64,000 nucleotides of DNA from contig NZ_CP068439.1 in assembly GCF_016757735.1 (NCBI RefSeq), positions 2,816,001 to 2,880,000 of the forward strand, written 5' to 3'. Under the pieces are notes generated by a model that had not been told where the DNA came from, made no database searches, and worked only from the letters and a program-made list of their open reading frames with translations. Positions within the stretch are counted from its first letter, which is position 1. Each line of letters begins with the position of its first letter. Below are positions 45,001 to 52,811 of the stretch, piece after piece. The position numbers and the translations under genes are program-made. The stretch is from Aequorivita iocasae. GTDB taxonomy: Bacteria > Bacteroidota > Bacteroidia > Flavobacteriales > Flavobacteriaceae.

Positions 45001-47166
45001 CGTTCTTACATCGCGAGTCATCAAACCAAGCGCCTGTAGATTAGCACCAATAACGTTTAAATGTGCACTTGCCTTTGGAGAGACCGGATCCAGTACAACA
45101 TCTGCCTTTAAATCTAAATTCAGATTTTCATCTTTGTAATTTGATATTATTTCCCCTTCTCCATTTTTAATTTTCCCATTTAACTTTAAGTCTGTTATTG
45201 CATAATTATTGAAACTAAAATTACTAACAGTGGCACCCAAAGTGGCATCCAAAGTATTTAGTGTACTACCCGAACCCTCTGTTTTTAAATTGAGGCTTAT
45301 TGCTCCCAACTGATCATTTTGAAGTAATTCGTTAAGCTGGTATTCCTCAATTTGCACATCTGCATCAAAAACAATTTGCCCATCATTTTTGAAATGTCCA
45401 TCAATAATTACAATTCCTTGAGAAGTTTTTAATTGTGCTTTTGCATATATATCCTCTAGATTTCCCTCTGCGCTTCCACTCAGCGAAATATTCTGCGGAA
45501 GATTTACCCCAAGCTCTTTTTCATTAATAAATTTAATAAGATCGGCACGCTTGGTTAGGGCGGAAAATCTAGGAATATCAAATTTCAGATTGTCGGGTTT
45601 CGTCATATTTTGAATAAAACCGTTGGCAGAAATTCTGGTACTATTTCCCCAGCGGAGATTCATATTTGGAATCTGCATTGAAGAAAGATAACCCGAGGCT
45701 ACAACCTCTCCCGAAAGATACTTTTTGCTGAGTGTAGCTAAATATTCATTCTTTTTAAGATCGGGTTGAAATTTGAAGATATCTTTTAAGTTTATCTGAA
45801 ATGATGGAATGTTCAACGCCATTTTAGATTGCTCCGGCGCTTCCATTAAAGCTTGAAGTGAAGGATAATCAAAGTGCAAGTTTCCCTTCACTTTATTGTC
45901 GTTCAGGGCAAGATTTAAATTATTTATTTCAATAAAGTTGTCTGTTGCCTCAAATTGCAGTGAAAGCTCTTTTAGGTAATAACCTGAGCCTTCTTCAAAA
46001 GCAAGTTCCTCCAGCTGCATTCCAGCTTTTTTCTCTTTAAGGAAAACCTCTTTTGCCTGCAGATTCAGGTTTTTCAATTCTATAGCATTTGGATTGAAAG
46101 CATCCTGTTTTACTTGATTGTTGCCAACAAAATAACTGATGTTGTTACCTTCAAAATCAATTGCTGCGATATCGACTTTGAAATCTGGCCATTCAAATTC
46201 TTGAGTGTTTTCCGAAACATCGTCCGCTTCCGCTTCTGCATTTTTAGCAATGCCGTTTGTATCTGTACGTACGGTAATTATCGAATTTTTTAAATTGAAA
46301 GCTCCAATCGCGATAGCGTTATGGGGCAAATCGGCTTTTTCCAATTCAAGATACATGGTAGAGATTTCCAGATTTGCGGCTATTCTATCGCCATACGATT
46401 GATAATCTATAAATACATTCTTAAGCTTCAATTCATCAATGGCTAAATACGGCAAAGGAGGATCTTCACCGGTGGAAGGTATTGGGGACTGAATGTAATT
46501 TATCCGGGTATTGGAAAGCGATCCTTCCGAAGCACGAAAATCCATCTTTTCAAAATCGTTTTTTTCTATTTGCAACGCTAGTGCACCAACCTTAAACTTG
46601 CTGTCTATTCCAAGTACTGCATCGGTAAAAGTTACGTCAAAATCTGTCAGAAGAATTTCCGCTAAAACAATATCCATTGCCGCCGATGTGGTATCACTGG
46701 CCACTGTGGTGGTATCGGCGGGAGCAAATGCATCAATAAGAAACTGGAAGTTATATCCACTCACGGAATCTTTTCTAACAATATGGGCGCGCACCCCATC
46801 CCAATCCAGATAATTCACTCCAATACCATTCCCACGGATAATGGGCAGCAAGGGCACATCTGCTTCCAATGATTTTGAATAAATTAAAGTGTCCCCTTTT
46901 TTGTCTTCAAGATAAAGCCCCTCCAGTACAATATTTCCGCCAAAAGTGATGAAGAGTCTGTCAATTTCAACGTTTGTATTTGTTTTGCCAGAAACATATT
47001 CAACGGCTTCCTGAACAATTATGTTTTGTCCCCACGGACTTCGAATAAAAAGGATAAGAAGTATAAAAAGGATAATTAAAACTGCAAAAATTCTACCGAG
47101 GATTCTTAAAAACCGGTAATCTATCTTTGATTTTTTCTTTTTTTTCTTTTTCTCTTCCAAATGCAA
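42058..47166 (-). CDS. tamB: Translocation/assembly module protein TamB
   Basis: At 1702 residues this is the largest gene in the window. After a lysine-rich N-terminus (EKKKKKKKSKIDYRFL) comes a membrane anchor (IFAVLIILFILLILFI, about 31-46), then IRSPWGQNIIVQEAVEYVSG, a TamB hallmark. The rest is a long repetitive beta-rich body expected to form a lipid-carrying groove. The DUF490/TamB C-terminal domain (about 1200-1640) includes MTLSGVYDIEGGHYEMNLY and the end region RYRLKGFRKNEFEN. A charged Lys/Glu tail closes it. It sits before tamL. A -7 box lies just upstream. Confidence 0.95.
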   Translation of the reverse strand: MHLEEKKKKKKKSKIDYRFLRILGRIFAVLIILFILLILFIRSPWGQNIIVQEAVEYVSGKTNTNVEIDRLFITFGGNIVLEGLYLEDKKGDTLIYSKSLEADVPLLPIIRGNGIGVNYLDWDGVRAHIVRKDSVSGYNFQFLIDAFAPADTTTVASDTTSAAMDIVLAEILLTDFDVTFTDAVLGIDSKFKVGALALQIEKNDFEKMDFRASEGSLSNTRINYIQSPIPSTGEDPPLPYLAIDELKLKNVFIDYQSYGDRIAANLEISTMYLELEKADLPHNAIAIGAFNLKNSIITVRTDTNGIAKNAEAEADDVSENTQEFEWPDFKVDIAAIDFEGNNISYFVGNNQVKQDAFNPNAIELKNLNLQAKEVFLKEKKAGMQLEELAFEEGSGYYLKELSLQFEATDNFIEINNLNLALNDNKVKGNLHFDYPSLQALMEAPEQSKMALNIPSFQINLKDIFKFQPDLKKNEYLATLSKKYLSGEVVASGYLSSMQIPNMNLRWGNSTRISANGFIQNMTKPDNLKFDIPRFSALTKRADLIKFINEKELGVNLPQNISLSGSAEGNLEDIYAKAQLKTSQGIVIIDGHFKNDGQIVFDADVQIEEYQLNELLQNDQLGAISLNLKTEGSGSTLNTLDATLGATVSNFSFNNYAITDLKLNGKIKNGEGEIISNYKDENLNLDLKADVVLDPVSPKASAHLNVIGANLQALGLMTRDVRTAFKLDADFEGNEDGFDVISTVGDGVVVYDNRSYLVGEILATAHVRSDTTSIWLDNKMIELSLESNTDPETFSRSVQRHISSYFSKQVKFADTLHSPVKLDIKGKIVEAPVLNEVFLVNVKDLDTIKIDVAFDEAARKLKADITAPHINYGGNELDSLAFRMDTDTDKFVFDLGFKSLKGGPLDIPKTKVTGSQQNGELNLTFNSVYNDSTLINIQSQITGTSDRLRFHVLPDDIILDKNLWQTPTDNEVIYTNNTLEFNNFRFSQNNSVVELSNNLPGVAKQHAAITFENFKLSEILNYLNPAEELAKGSLNGNLAIVEPFGNAGMLADISVEKLNLLDVDLGILTVDAKSKGGNSYDFDLALKEGEVDLDLTGDYVATQTDAKLNLDLDINEFKMSALEGFTMGEVKNTDSSFSGKFEVAGTTLSPEYNGSLNFKNADFTITKLNAPFTFPNEILRINNDGLAMDNFTVLDENGNELVMSGNVGTEKLLNPTFDVKLNAENFQVLNATKDDNDFIYGKASFDADATLTGDLQIPKLNAQISVNDETDVTYVLPSSAVAIEERDGVVIFVNRENPDAILTKNLEKTATVSGIDVNALLRIGKAAKITIIIDKETGDNFEVFGDGEFDFNMNPNGRMTLSGVYDIEGGHYEMNLYSLVNRRFELSPESRVTWSGDPFDAKLDVKAIYTVKASASPLMAPVTSGADPSVKNKFKQVLPFNVYLNIEGQLTQPVIGFDINMLEDEQGAIGGQVYGRLQQLNTQQDELNRQVFSLLVLGRFYPEPGSDGSSGGFATVARDNLNDAISDQLNVFSDKLLGSTGVELDFGLDSYTDYQGEIAEQRTQLDIAAQKKLFNDRLIVRVGSAVDIQGSGSTNEPAPLIGNVTLEYLLTENGRYRLKGFRKNEFENIVDGQTIVSGIALIFTQEFNKFDEFWQALLRGETKKEKARRKEAEEQKKKEAAENKQKDKDSSQNPEESTRVENK

Positions 47167-47180
47167 TTATTGGTGGTATT

Positions 47181-47188
47181 CAAAAATA
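47181..47188 (-). promoter_or_regulatory. -7 box of tamB-tamL operon
   Basis: TATTTTTG on the minus strand is an exact TAnnTTTG, 15 nt before the tamB start codon. Confidence 0.4.
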
Positions 47189-47300
47189 TAAAAAATACCC
47201 GCCAATACTACGTCCGTTCCCCTATAGAATCAGCGTTTCTATATAAAATTTTGTTAAATCTCAAGAAAGCTGGACTGAAAAATCACTCCATCGTTAATTT

Positions 47301-47317
47301 CTTATCATACATCAATG
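47301..47317 (+). promoter_or_regulatory. Shared 17-nt motif, copy 1 (yceI upstream)
   Basis: CTTATCATACATCAATG, matching 16 of 17 bases of the copy at 48009-48025. The core TTA[AT]C-N4-ATCAA resembles an imperfect Crp/Fnr-type site. It ends 20 nt before the yceI -7 box, where a -33 element would be. Confidence 0.5.
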
Positions 47318-47337
47318 TGGAAATATATAATGCCAAA

Positions 47338-47345
47338 TACCTTTG
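47338..47345 (+). promoter_or_regulatory. -7 box of yceI-family gene
   Basis: TACCTTTG is an exact TAnnTTTG, 37 nt before the start codon. There is no TTG at the -33 position; the shared 17-nt motif occupies it instead. Confidence 0.5.
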
Positions 47346-47381
47346 TTGTATAAAATAATTAATAACCAAAAGATATTAGCT

Positions 47382-47906
47382 ATGAGTGATAACAAAAAAA
47401 CAACTTGGAAGATTGACACCGCACATTCAGAAATCAATTTTAAGGTAAAGCATATGATGATTTCGACCGTGACCGGAAGTTTTGAAAAATTTGACGGAAA
47501 AATTGAAACGAGTGAAGATGATTTCAAAGATGCCCACTTTACCTTTTATGCTGAAATTGATTCAATAAACACAAATAATAAGGATAGGGATACACATTTA
47601 AAAAGTGATGATTTTTTCGGAGCGGAAAATAATCCAGAACTTACATTTAAATCCAAATCTTTTGATGGAGAGAAAATAGTGGGGACAATTACGATAAAAG
47701 GCGTTTCACAAGAAATAACGATGGATGCCAATTACAATGGAACTGCGGTGGATCCTTACGGCCAGACCAAAGCCGGCTTTGAATTTGAAGGCAGCCTAAA
47801 CCGAAAAGACTTTGGGTTAACCTGGAGCGCCGTGACCGAAGCGGGAAATGTAGTAGTTAGCGATAAAGTAAAATTGATTGCTTCGCTACAATATATAAAA
47901 CAATAA
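47382..47906 (+). CDS. YceI-family lipid-binding protein
   Basis: The 174-residue product starts MSDNKKTTWKIDTAHSEINF at ATG 47382. A TTG at 47343 would extend it but falls in the promoter. The YceI pattern is clear: TAHSEINFKVKHMMISTVTGSF, DFFGAENNPELTFKSKSF and GFEFEGSLNRKDFGLTW (cited in parts). Family members form a lipocalin-like barrel that binds isoprenoids. This one has no signal peptide, so it is cytoplasmic. It has its own promoter and terminator, and shares an upstream motif with the first pirin gene. Confidence 0.95.
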   Translation: MSDNKKTTWKIDTAHSEINFKVKHMMISTVTGSFEKFDGKIETSEDDFKDAHFTFYAEIDSINTNNKDRDTHLKSDDFFGAENNPELTFKSKSFDGEKIVGTITIKGVSQEITMDANYNGTAVDPYGQTKAGFEFEGSLNRKDFGLTWSAVTEAGNVVVSDKVKLIASLQYIKQ

Positions 47907-47933
47907 ATTTTTAAAAATTACTTTTTCCTTTTT

Positions 47934-47974
47934 AATCGGGAGTTTTGTTTCCTATAAATAAAGCTCCCGATTTT
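47934..47974 (+). terminator. Terminator after yceI gene
   Basis: AATCGGGAG (47934-47942) pairs with CTCCCGATT (47964-47972), extended by T/A pairs into the loop and followed by TT. It is 28 nt after the stop codon. Confidence 0.6.
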
Positions 47975-48008
47975 ACATGATAGTTTATGGATTTTATCCC
48001 AACCAACT

Positions 48009-48025
48009 CTTAACATACATCAATG
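48009..48025 (+). promoter_or_regulatory. Shared 17-nt motif, copy 2 (first pirin upstream)
   Basis: CTTAACATACATCAATG, 56 nt before the pirin start. It differs from copy 1 in one base. TTAAC-ATAC-ATCAA is a partial Fnr-like palindrome (ATCAA matches the Fnr half-site fully). Confidence 0.5.
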
Positions 48026-48080
48026 GAATACAGTTATTTGCGATGTAATTTTACAGTAAAACATAAAAATATATACACAA

Positions 48081-48956
48081 ATGAAAACACGAAAATTAGA
48101 ACGCGTATTAACTCCACCTCCCCCACATATGGTTGGCGATGGGTTTAGGGTTCACCAATATATTCCTGGAGGTCTGGGGGCAGGTTTTGAAAGAATGGAT
48201 CCGTTTATAATGATGGATTACAACAGCAAGTTTTATTTTTCACCTACTGATAAACCTCGTGGTGTAGATGTGCACCCACATCGCGGATTTGAAACCGTAA
48301 CCATTGCCTACAAAGGAAGTGTTGCGCACCACGATAGCGCTGGAAATAGCGGGGTAATAGCAGAAGGAGATGTACAATGGATGACGGCTGCCTCGGGGAT
48401 ACTACACAAAGAATATCACGAAAAGAATTTCAGCAAAGCTGGCGGTGATTTTCAAATGGTGCAGTTATGGATAAACCTTCCTGCTAAGTACAAAATGACC
48501 GCTCCAAAATACCAAGGACTCACAAATGCAGAAATGAAAAAGGTACAACTTCCCAATAATGCAGGAATTGTAGAAGTAATAGCCGGAGAATTTAATGGTG
48601 AAAAAGGGCCAGCCTTTACTTTTACACCCGTGCATATGCTAAATGCAAAGTTGAACAAAAACGGAAATGCAACCTTTAGCTTTCCCGAAACCTTTAACAC
48701 TGTAATTTTAGTGGTGGAAGGGAATATAAAAGTGAACAATTCAGAAGAAATAAAGACTGACGGCTTGGGCCTTTTTAAAAATGAGGGTGATACTTTTACC
48801 ATTGAAGCTCTGGATAATGCAGTAGTCTTAGTGCTTAGCGGCCAACCAATAAACGAGCCAATAGCCGCACAAGGCCCATTTGTAATGAATACCCGCGCAG
48901 AGCTTATTCAAGCAATCAGTGATTTCAATATGGGAAAATTTGGATATTTGGAATAA
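48081..48956 (+). CDS. Pirin-family protein 1
   Basis: The 291-residue bicupin has the pirin metal ligands: two His in DVHPHRGFETV and His/Glu in ILHKEYHEK. GDVQWMTAASGI is the family signature. Some pirins oxidise flavonols (quercetinase); others affect transcription or redox state. It has a leader with the shared 17-nt motif. A second, more distant pirin follows after 88 nt, so a shared transcript is possible. Confidence 0.95.
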   Translation: MKTRKLERVLTPPPPHMVGDGFRVHQYIPGGLGAGFERMDPFIMMDYNSKFYFSPTDKPRGVDVHPHRGFETVTIAYKGSVAHHDSAGNSGVIAEGDVQWMTAASGILHKEYHEKNFSKAGGDFQMVQLWINLPAKYKMTAPKYQGLTNAEMKKVQLPNNAGIVEVIAGEFNGEKGPAFTFTPVHMLNAKLNKNGNATFSFPETFNTVILVVEGNIKVNNSEEIKTDGLGLFKNEGDTFTIEALDNAVVLVLSGQPINEPIAAQGPFVMNTRAELIQAISDFNMGKFGYLE

Positions 48957-49044
48957 TAAATTTGAGTAACTTTAAAGGACGCAAATTATTTGGTTGAACG
49001 CATTTTAGACCTATTCTTTAGCATCCTTTTCTAATTTTATAACT

Positions 49045-49914
49045 ATGTCTAACCTAAATACAATAATTCCGGAACGCACCGCCAATATTGGTAATTTTAT
49101 GGTGGGTCGCTTACTCCCATTCCGCGAAAAACGAATGGTTGGTCCTTTTGCATTTATAGATCATATGGGGCCAGTGGAGATGGATGAAAATGAAAATCTG
49201 GATGTCCCCCCCCATCCTCATATTGGGCTCTCCACGCTTACCTACCTTTTTGAAGGAAGTATTATGCACCGCGATAGTTTAGGTTCCGCTGTTGAAATTA
49301 CTCCCGGTGCCGTAAATTGGATGACCGCCGGTAAAGGCGTAGTACACTCCGAAAGAACTCCTGAAAATCTTCGCAAAAGCAAAAAAAGATTACACGGTTT
49401 GCAGATATGGGTAGCGCTACCAAAGCATTTGGAAGCTATGGAACCTACATTACACCACACAAATAAACAGGATATTCCGCATTTGGAAATGGACGGAGTT
49501 TCAATTAAAGTGATTGCTGGAGAGGTTTTAGGTAAAAAATCACCTGTCCCGGTTCATAGTAAATTGTATTTTATTGAAGTGAAAAGCGGTAAAAAACGTA
49601 AAGTGCGTCTTGGCGATTATCTTTTTGGGGAAAGCGGCCTTTACATTTTGGAAGGAAATATTTTTAGTGAAGGAAACTGTTACGATCCCAAACAAATTCT
49701 TGTAGCCAATGACAGTAAGCTATGCGAGTTTGAAATTGGCGAGAACACTACAGTTTACATTTTTGGTGGCGAACCTTTTCCCGAAGAACGTCACATTCAC
49801 TGGAATTTTGTTGCAACAGATAAATCTATTATAGAAAAAGCACGCGAAGACTGGAAGGCACAACTATTTCCAAAAGTATCCGGTGAGACTGAATTTGTGC
49901 CGCTACCTGATTAA
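49045..49914 (+). CDS. Pirin-family protein 2
   Basis: The 289-residue protein has the same bicupin plan: VPPHPHIGLSTLTYLFEG supplies two His, HRDSLG a middle conserved part, and VVHSERT the His/Glu pair, so the metal site is intact. GAVNWMTAGKGVVHSER is the signature (in parts). Sequence identity to pirin 1 is limited outside the motifs, so this is an old paralogue pair. Its end overlaps the convergent Crp/Fnr-type gene by 4 nt. Confidence 0.95.
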   Translation: MSNLNTIIPERTANIGNFMVGRLLPFREKRMVGPFAFIDHMGPVEMDENENLDVPPHPHIGLSTLTYLFEGSIMHRDSLGSAVEITPGAVNWMTAGKGVVHSERTPENLRKSKKRLHGLQIWVALPKHLEAMEPTLHHTNKQDIPHLEMDGVSIKVIAGEVLGKKSPVPVHSKLYFIEVKSGKKRKVRLGDYLFGESGLYILEGNIFSEGNCYDPKQILVANDSKLCEFEIGENTTVYIFGGEPFPEERHIHWNFVATDKSIIEKAREDWKAQLFPKVSGETEFVPLPD

Positions 49915-50528
49915 TTTGGTTTAAAATTTTTGTGTGCCAGCTCTTTCCGAACGCGGCTCAAACTTTCAGGGGTGATTCCCAAATAAGAAGCTATCATCCA
50001 CTGTGGCACTCGCAACAATAAATCGGGATACATTTCAATAAAACTTAAATAGCGAACTTCTGCCGTTGCACCCAGTAACAAATTGATTCTTTTTTGCATA
50101 TGCCGAATGTGGTTGTGCAATAATTTATCATTGAACCTTCTGAATACCTGGCTGGTTTCATTTGCCTTACAAATAAAATCCTCTCCTATTAAAACAACTT
50201 CTGTATCTTCTATGGCTTCAATATAACTTTCCGAGGCATCGTTAAAATACACACTGCTTCTATCTACAATAAACCAATTTTCAGGAGCAAATTGAATTAC
50301 GTGCTCCTTCCCAGATTCATCAAGCATATAGGAGCGCACCAAACCTTTTTCAACAAAAAAGGAGTGTTTGCAAACCGCACCTTTCTTTAGTAGCAACTCC
50401 CCTTTTTGAAATGTTTGCCTTTTCAATTCTGAAGATAAACGCACCACTTCCTCATTCGTCATCCCCGAAATTTTTAATAAATAATTATTGAAGGGCGTCA
50501 GTGCTGTATTGTTTTTTTCATTCGTCAT
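49911..50528 (-). CDS. Crp/Fnr-family transcriptional regulator
   Basis: The 205-residue protein has an N-terminal cyclic-nucleotide-binding-like beta barrel (about 25-125) with KGELLLKKGAVCKHSFFVEKG (in parts) and a C-terminal winged helix ending QWMIASYLGITPESLSRVRKELA. No cysteine cluster of the Fnr iron-sulfur type is seen, so the ligand is unknown. It converges on and overlaps the second pirin gene by 4 nt. The nearby motif copies at 47301 and 48009 could be its sites. Confidence 0.92.
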   Translation of the reverse strand: MTNEKNNTALTPFNNYLLKISGMTNEEVVRLSSELKRQTFQKGELLLKKGAVCKHSFFVEKGLVRSYMLDESGKEHVIQFAPENWFIVDRSSVYFNDASESYIEAIEDTEVVLIGEDFICKANETSQVFRRFNDKLLHNHIRHMQKRINLLLGATAEVRYLSFIEMYPDLLLRVPQWMIASYLGITPESLSRVRKELAHKNFKPN

Positions 50529-50630
50529 GGGAAGGGTTTCTAAACATTTTAAAATTACGGTTTTTTGCTGAATATACTCTTGGCACTTTTTTTGTTTTCT
50601 GAAGAAGTGAACACTTAAACCATTTCAATT

Positions 50631-51182
50631 ATGAGAAATTCCACATCACCTTCCGTAAATGCCGGTAGTATGGCCGACATTGCCTTTTTACTTTTAATTT
50701 TCTTCTTGGTAACATCAATGATTCCAAACGATAAAGGGATTGCGAGCAATCTTCCGCTAGCATGCCCACCTGGTGCCGAGTGTAATGTGCCAATCAAGAA
50801 AAATAACCTTTTCACAATAAATGTAAATGAGAAGGGAGAGATAATGGCCAATGGAGAATTGACAATTGTGGAAGGTTTAAAGGAGAAATTAAAAACCTTT
50901 ATAGATAATAATGGCGATACCTCTTGTGATCATTGCAAAGGTGAAAAACTTGCCGAAGCATCTGACAATCCTAAAAAAGCTTCTATTTCCTTATCAATCC
51001 ATCGCGACGTCCCTTACCAAAGTTTTATTTCAATTCAGGATGAAATCGCCAAGGCTTATTTTGAATTGAGAGAATCCTATGTGACTGAAATTTTAAAAAA
51101 GGATATAGATAAAATCAGCGATGAAGAATTAAAAAAAGTACAGGAAGCTTACCCTTTCCGGATTATCGAGCTTTCCCAGTAA
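50631..51182 (+). CDS. ExbD-like protein, orphan, with cysteine-rich insertions
   Basis: The 183-residue product has the ExbD signal anchor with the key aspartate: GSMADIAFLLLIFFLVTSMI (Asp in MAD). ExbD works with ExbB and TonB to transmit proton motive force. No exbB or tonB is nearby, so it is an orphan here. It is longer than typical ExbD (about 140) because of a C-terminal half with CPPGAEC (about 45-51) and CDHC (about 104-107), which could be periplasmic disulfides. FRIIELSQ ends it. It may act with an ExbB elsewhere. Confidence 0.88.
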   Translation: MRNSTSPSVNAGSMADIAFLLLIFFLVTSMIPNDKGIASNLPLACPPGAECNVPIKKNNLFTINVNEKGEIMANGELTIVEGLKEKLKTFIDNNGDTSCDHCKGEKLAEASDNPKKASISLSIHRDVPYQSFISIQDEIAKAYFELRESYVTEILKKDIDKISDEELKKVQEAYPFRIIELSQ

Positions 51183-51255
51183 TAGTATTTATATGAATTG
51201 CTTTTCATTTCAGTAATTTTTTTTATTTTAAATTTATATTAAAAGATGCATCAAA

Positions 51256-51432
51256 ATGAAATGGACCTTCGAAAACTTTAAACCCAAATTACAAAATCTG
51301 GCGCCGGAAGTTCGTGAGAAAGCAATAGAGATAGCTCAAGAATTGATGCAAAAAGGGGGTATTTCAGAAGAAAAAGCAATTTCCAAAGCCATTATAGAAG
51401 CAGAAGAATGGTTTTATGATTTAGGAGGTTAA
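51256..51432 (+). CDS. Small conserved helical protein (58 residues)
   Basis: MKWTFENFKPKLQNL starts a 58-residue frame read directly from the sequence. It is predicted all helical, with GISEEKAISKAIIEAEEWF and a C-terminal YDLGG. It resembles small flavobacterial proteins of the same length that I recall without a named function. A Shine-Dalgarno-like site is not evident. It is 73 nt downstream of exbD and has the same direction. Confidence 0.7.
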   Translation: MKWTFENFKPKLQNLAPEVREKAIEIAQELMQKGGISEEKAISKAIIEAEEWFYDLGG

Positions 51433-51474
51433 ATTATATTAAAACTATTTCCAATTTGCAATATTAAAAATTTA

Positions 51475-52743
51475 TTATTGCTGTTTTTCATGTTCTTCCA
51501 AATCCTTCCTCAAATCAAGTTTTCTCAGTTTTGGAAAGAAAAATCCAGTACCTAGTACAGTCAATATTGTCATTCCACCGCCAAAAACCACTGCGGTAAC
51601 GGTTCCCATCAATTTGGCGGTAAGTCCGCTTTCAAAAGCACCCAATTCATTGGAAGAACCTACAAACATAGAATTTACGGAAGCCACTCGCCCACGCATG
51701 GCATCGGGAGTGCGCAATTGAAGGATGGTTTGTCTTATAATCATTGAGATTCCATCAGTCACGCCACTTAAGAAAAGTGCAATTACCGAAACCCAAAACC
51801 ACGTGGAAAGCCCAAATACAATTATACAGATACCGAAACCGAATATTGCTGCAAGCAATTTCATGCCCGCATTTTTATTTAGGGGAAAATGTGCTGATGT
51901 AAACATAATAAGCAATGCGCCCACAGCGGGAGCAGCACGCAAAATACCAAAACCTTCCGGACCCACTTTTAAAATATCCTGAGCATAAATGGGGAGTAGC
52001 GCGACGGCACCACCAAACAAAACCGCAAACATGTCTAAAGTTAAGGCACCTAATATCACTCGTGTGTTTCTAACAAATTTAATCCCCTCTTTCAAGCTTT
52101 TCATAATAGGCTCACCAATGTTTGGGTTTAAAATCGGTTTCTTCGGAATTTGAAGTAACAGCAATAAAGCCATCAATGAAAATGCAAAAACAAAGCACAT
52201 AGACCAATGCACACCAATCCAATGTATAAAAAATCCTCCGGCAGCGGGACCTACAACTGCGCCCATCTGCCAAACGGAACTACTCCAAGTAGCGGCATTG
52301 GGATATATTTTTTTAGGAACTAATAACGAAAAAAGTGAAAATATAGTAGGCCCAAGAAAGGCACGAACAATACCACCGATAAAAACCAATGCGTACACTA
52401 AATAAAGAACCACATTAGTTGAAAGATCGGAAACAATTCGAGGCCATGTCAATAAAAATAAACCAAGACTTACCACAGAAAAACCAAAAATACATTTTAT
52501 AAGCAACCCTCGTTTTTCACTTTGGTCCACCACATGCCCCGCAAAAAGCGCCATGGAAACAGCGGGAATCACTTCCATTAAACCAATAATACCTAGGGAA
52601 AGCGGATTTTTGGTCAAACTGTATACCTCCCATTCAATAACTACAAACTGCATGGTCCAAGCAAACACCATTGCGAAGCGAACCAAAAGAAAAATATTAA
52701 ATTCCCGAAATCGTAGAGCGGCGTAGGGATCAGTTTTCTTCAT
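51475..52743 (-). CDS. MFS transporter
   Basis: The 422-residue protein has twelve predicted helices and the MFS enterobactin-exporter-like pattern, with GIIGLMEVIPAVSMALFAGHVVDQ in the first half and GVTDGISMIIRQTILQLRTPDAMRGRVASVNSMF in the second (cited in parts). The loop motif DQSEKRG resembles the MFS A motif. The substrate is unknown. It ends in a Glu/Lys/Gln tail. Confidence 0.92.
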   Translation of the reverse strand: MKKTDPYAALRFREFNIFLLVRFAMVFAWTMQFVVIEWEVYSLTKNPLSLGIIGLMEVIPAVSMALFAGHVVDQSEKRGLLIKCIFGFSVVSLGLFLLTWPRIVSDLSTNVVLYLVYALVFIGGIVRAFLGPTIFSLFSLLVPKKIYPNAATWSSSVWQMGAVVGPAAGGFFIHWIGVHWSMCFVFAFSLMALLLLLQIPKKPILNPNIGEPIMKSLKEGIKFVRNTRVILGALTLDMFAVLFGGAVALLPIYAQDILKVGPEGFGILRAAPAVGALLIMFTSAHFPLNKNAGMKLLAAIFGFGICIIVFGLSTWFWVSVIALFLSGVTDGISMIIRQTILQLRTPDAMRGRVASVNSMFVGSSNELGAFESGLTAKLMGTVTAVVFGGGMTILTVLGTGFFFPKLRKLDLRKDLEEHEKQQ

Positions 52744-52811
52744 TTAAAAGAAATGAATTTTATAAGAATGAAATGCTTTCACGAAGCAACTACTCCGCTA
52801 TTTCAAAAGTA

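Noticed and set aside
47343-47381. Longer start (TTG 47343) for the YceI protein
   Set aside because: It lies in the -7 box; the family starts near TTWKIDTAHS.
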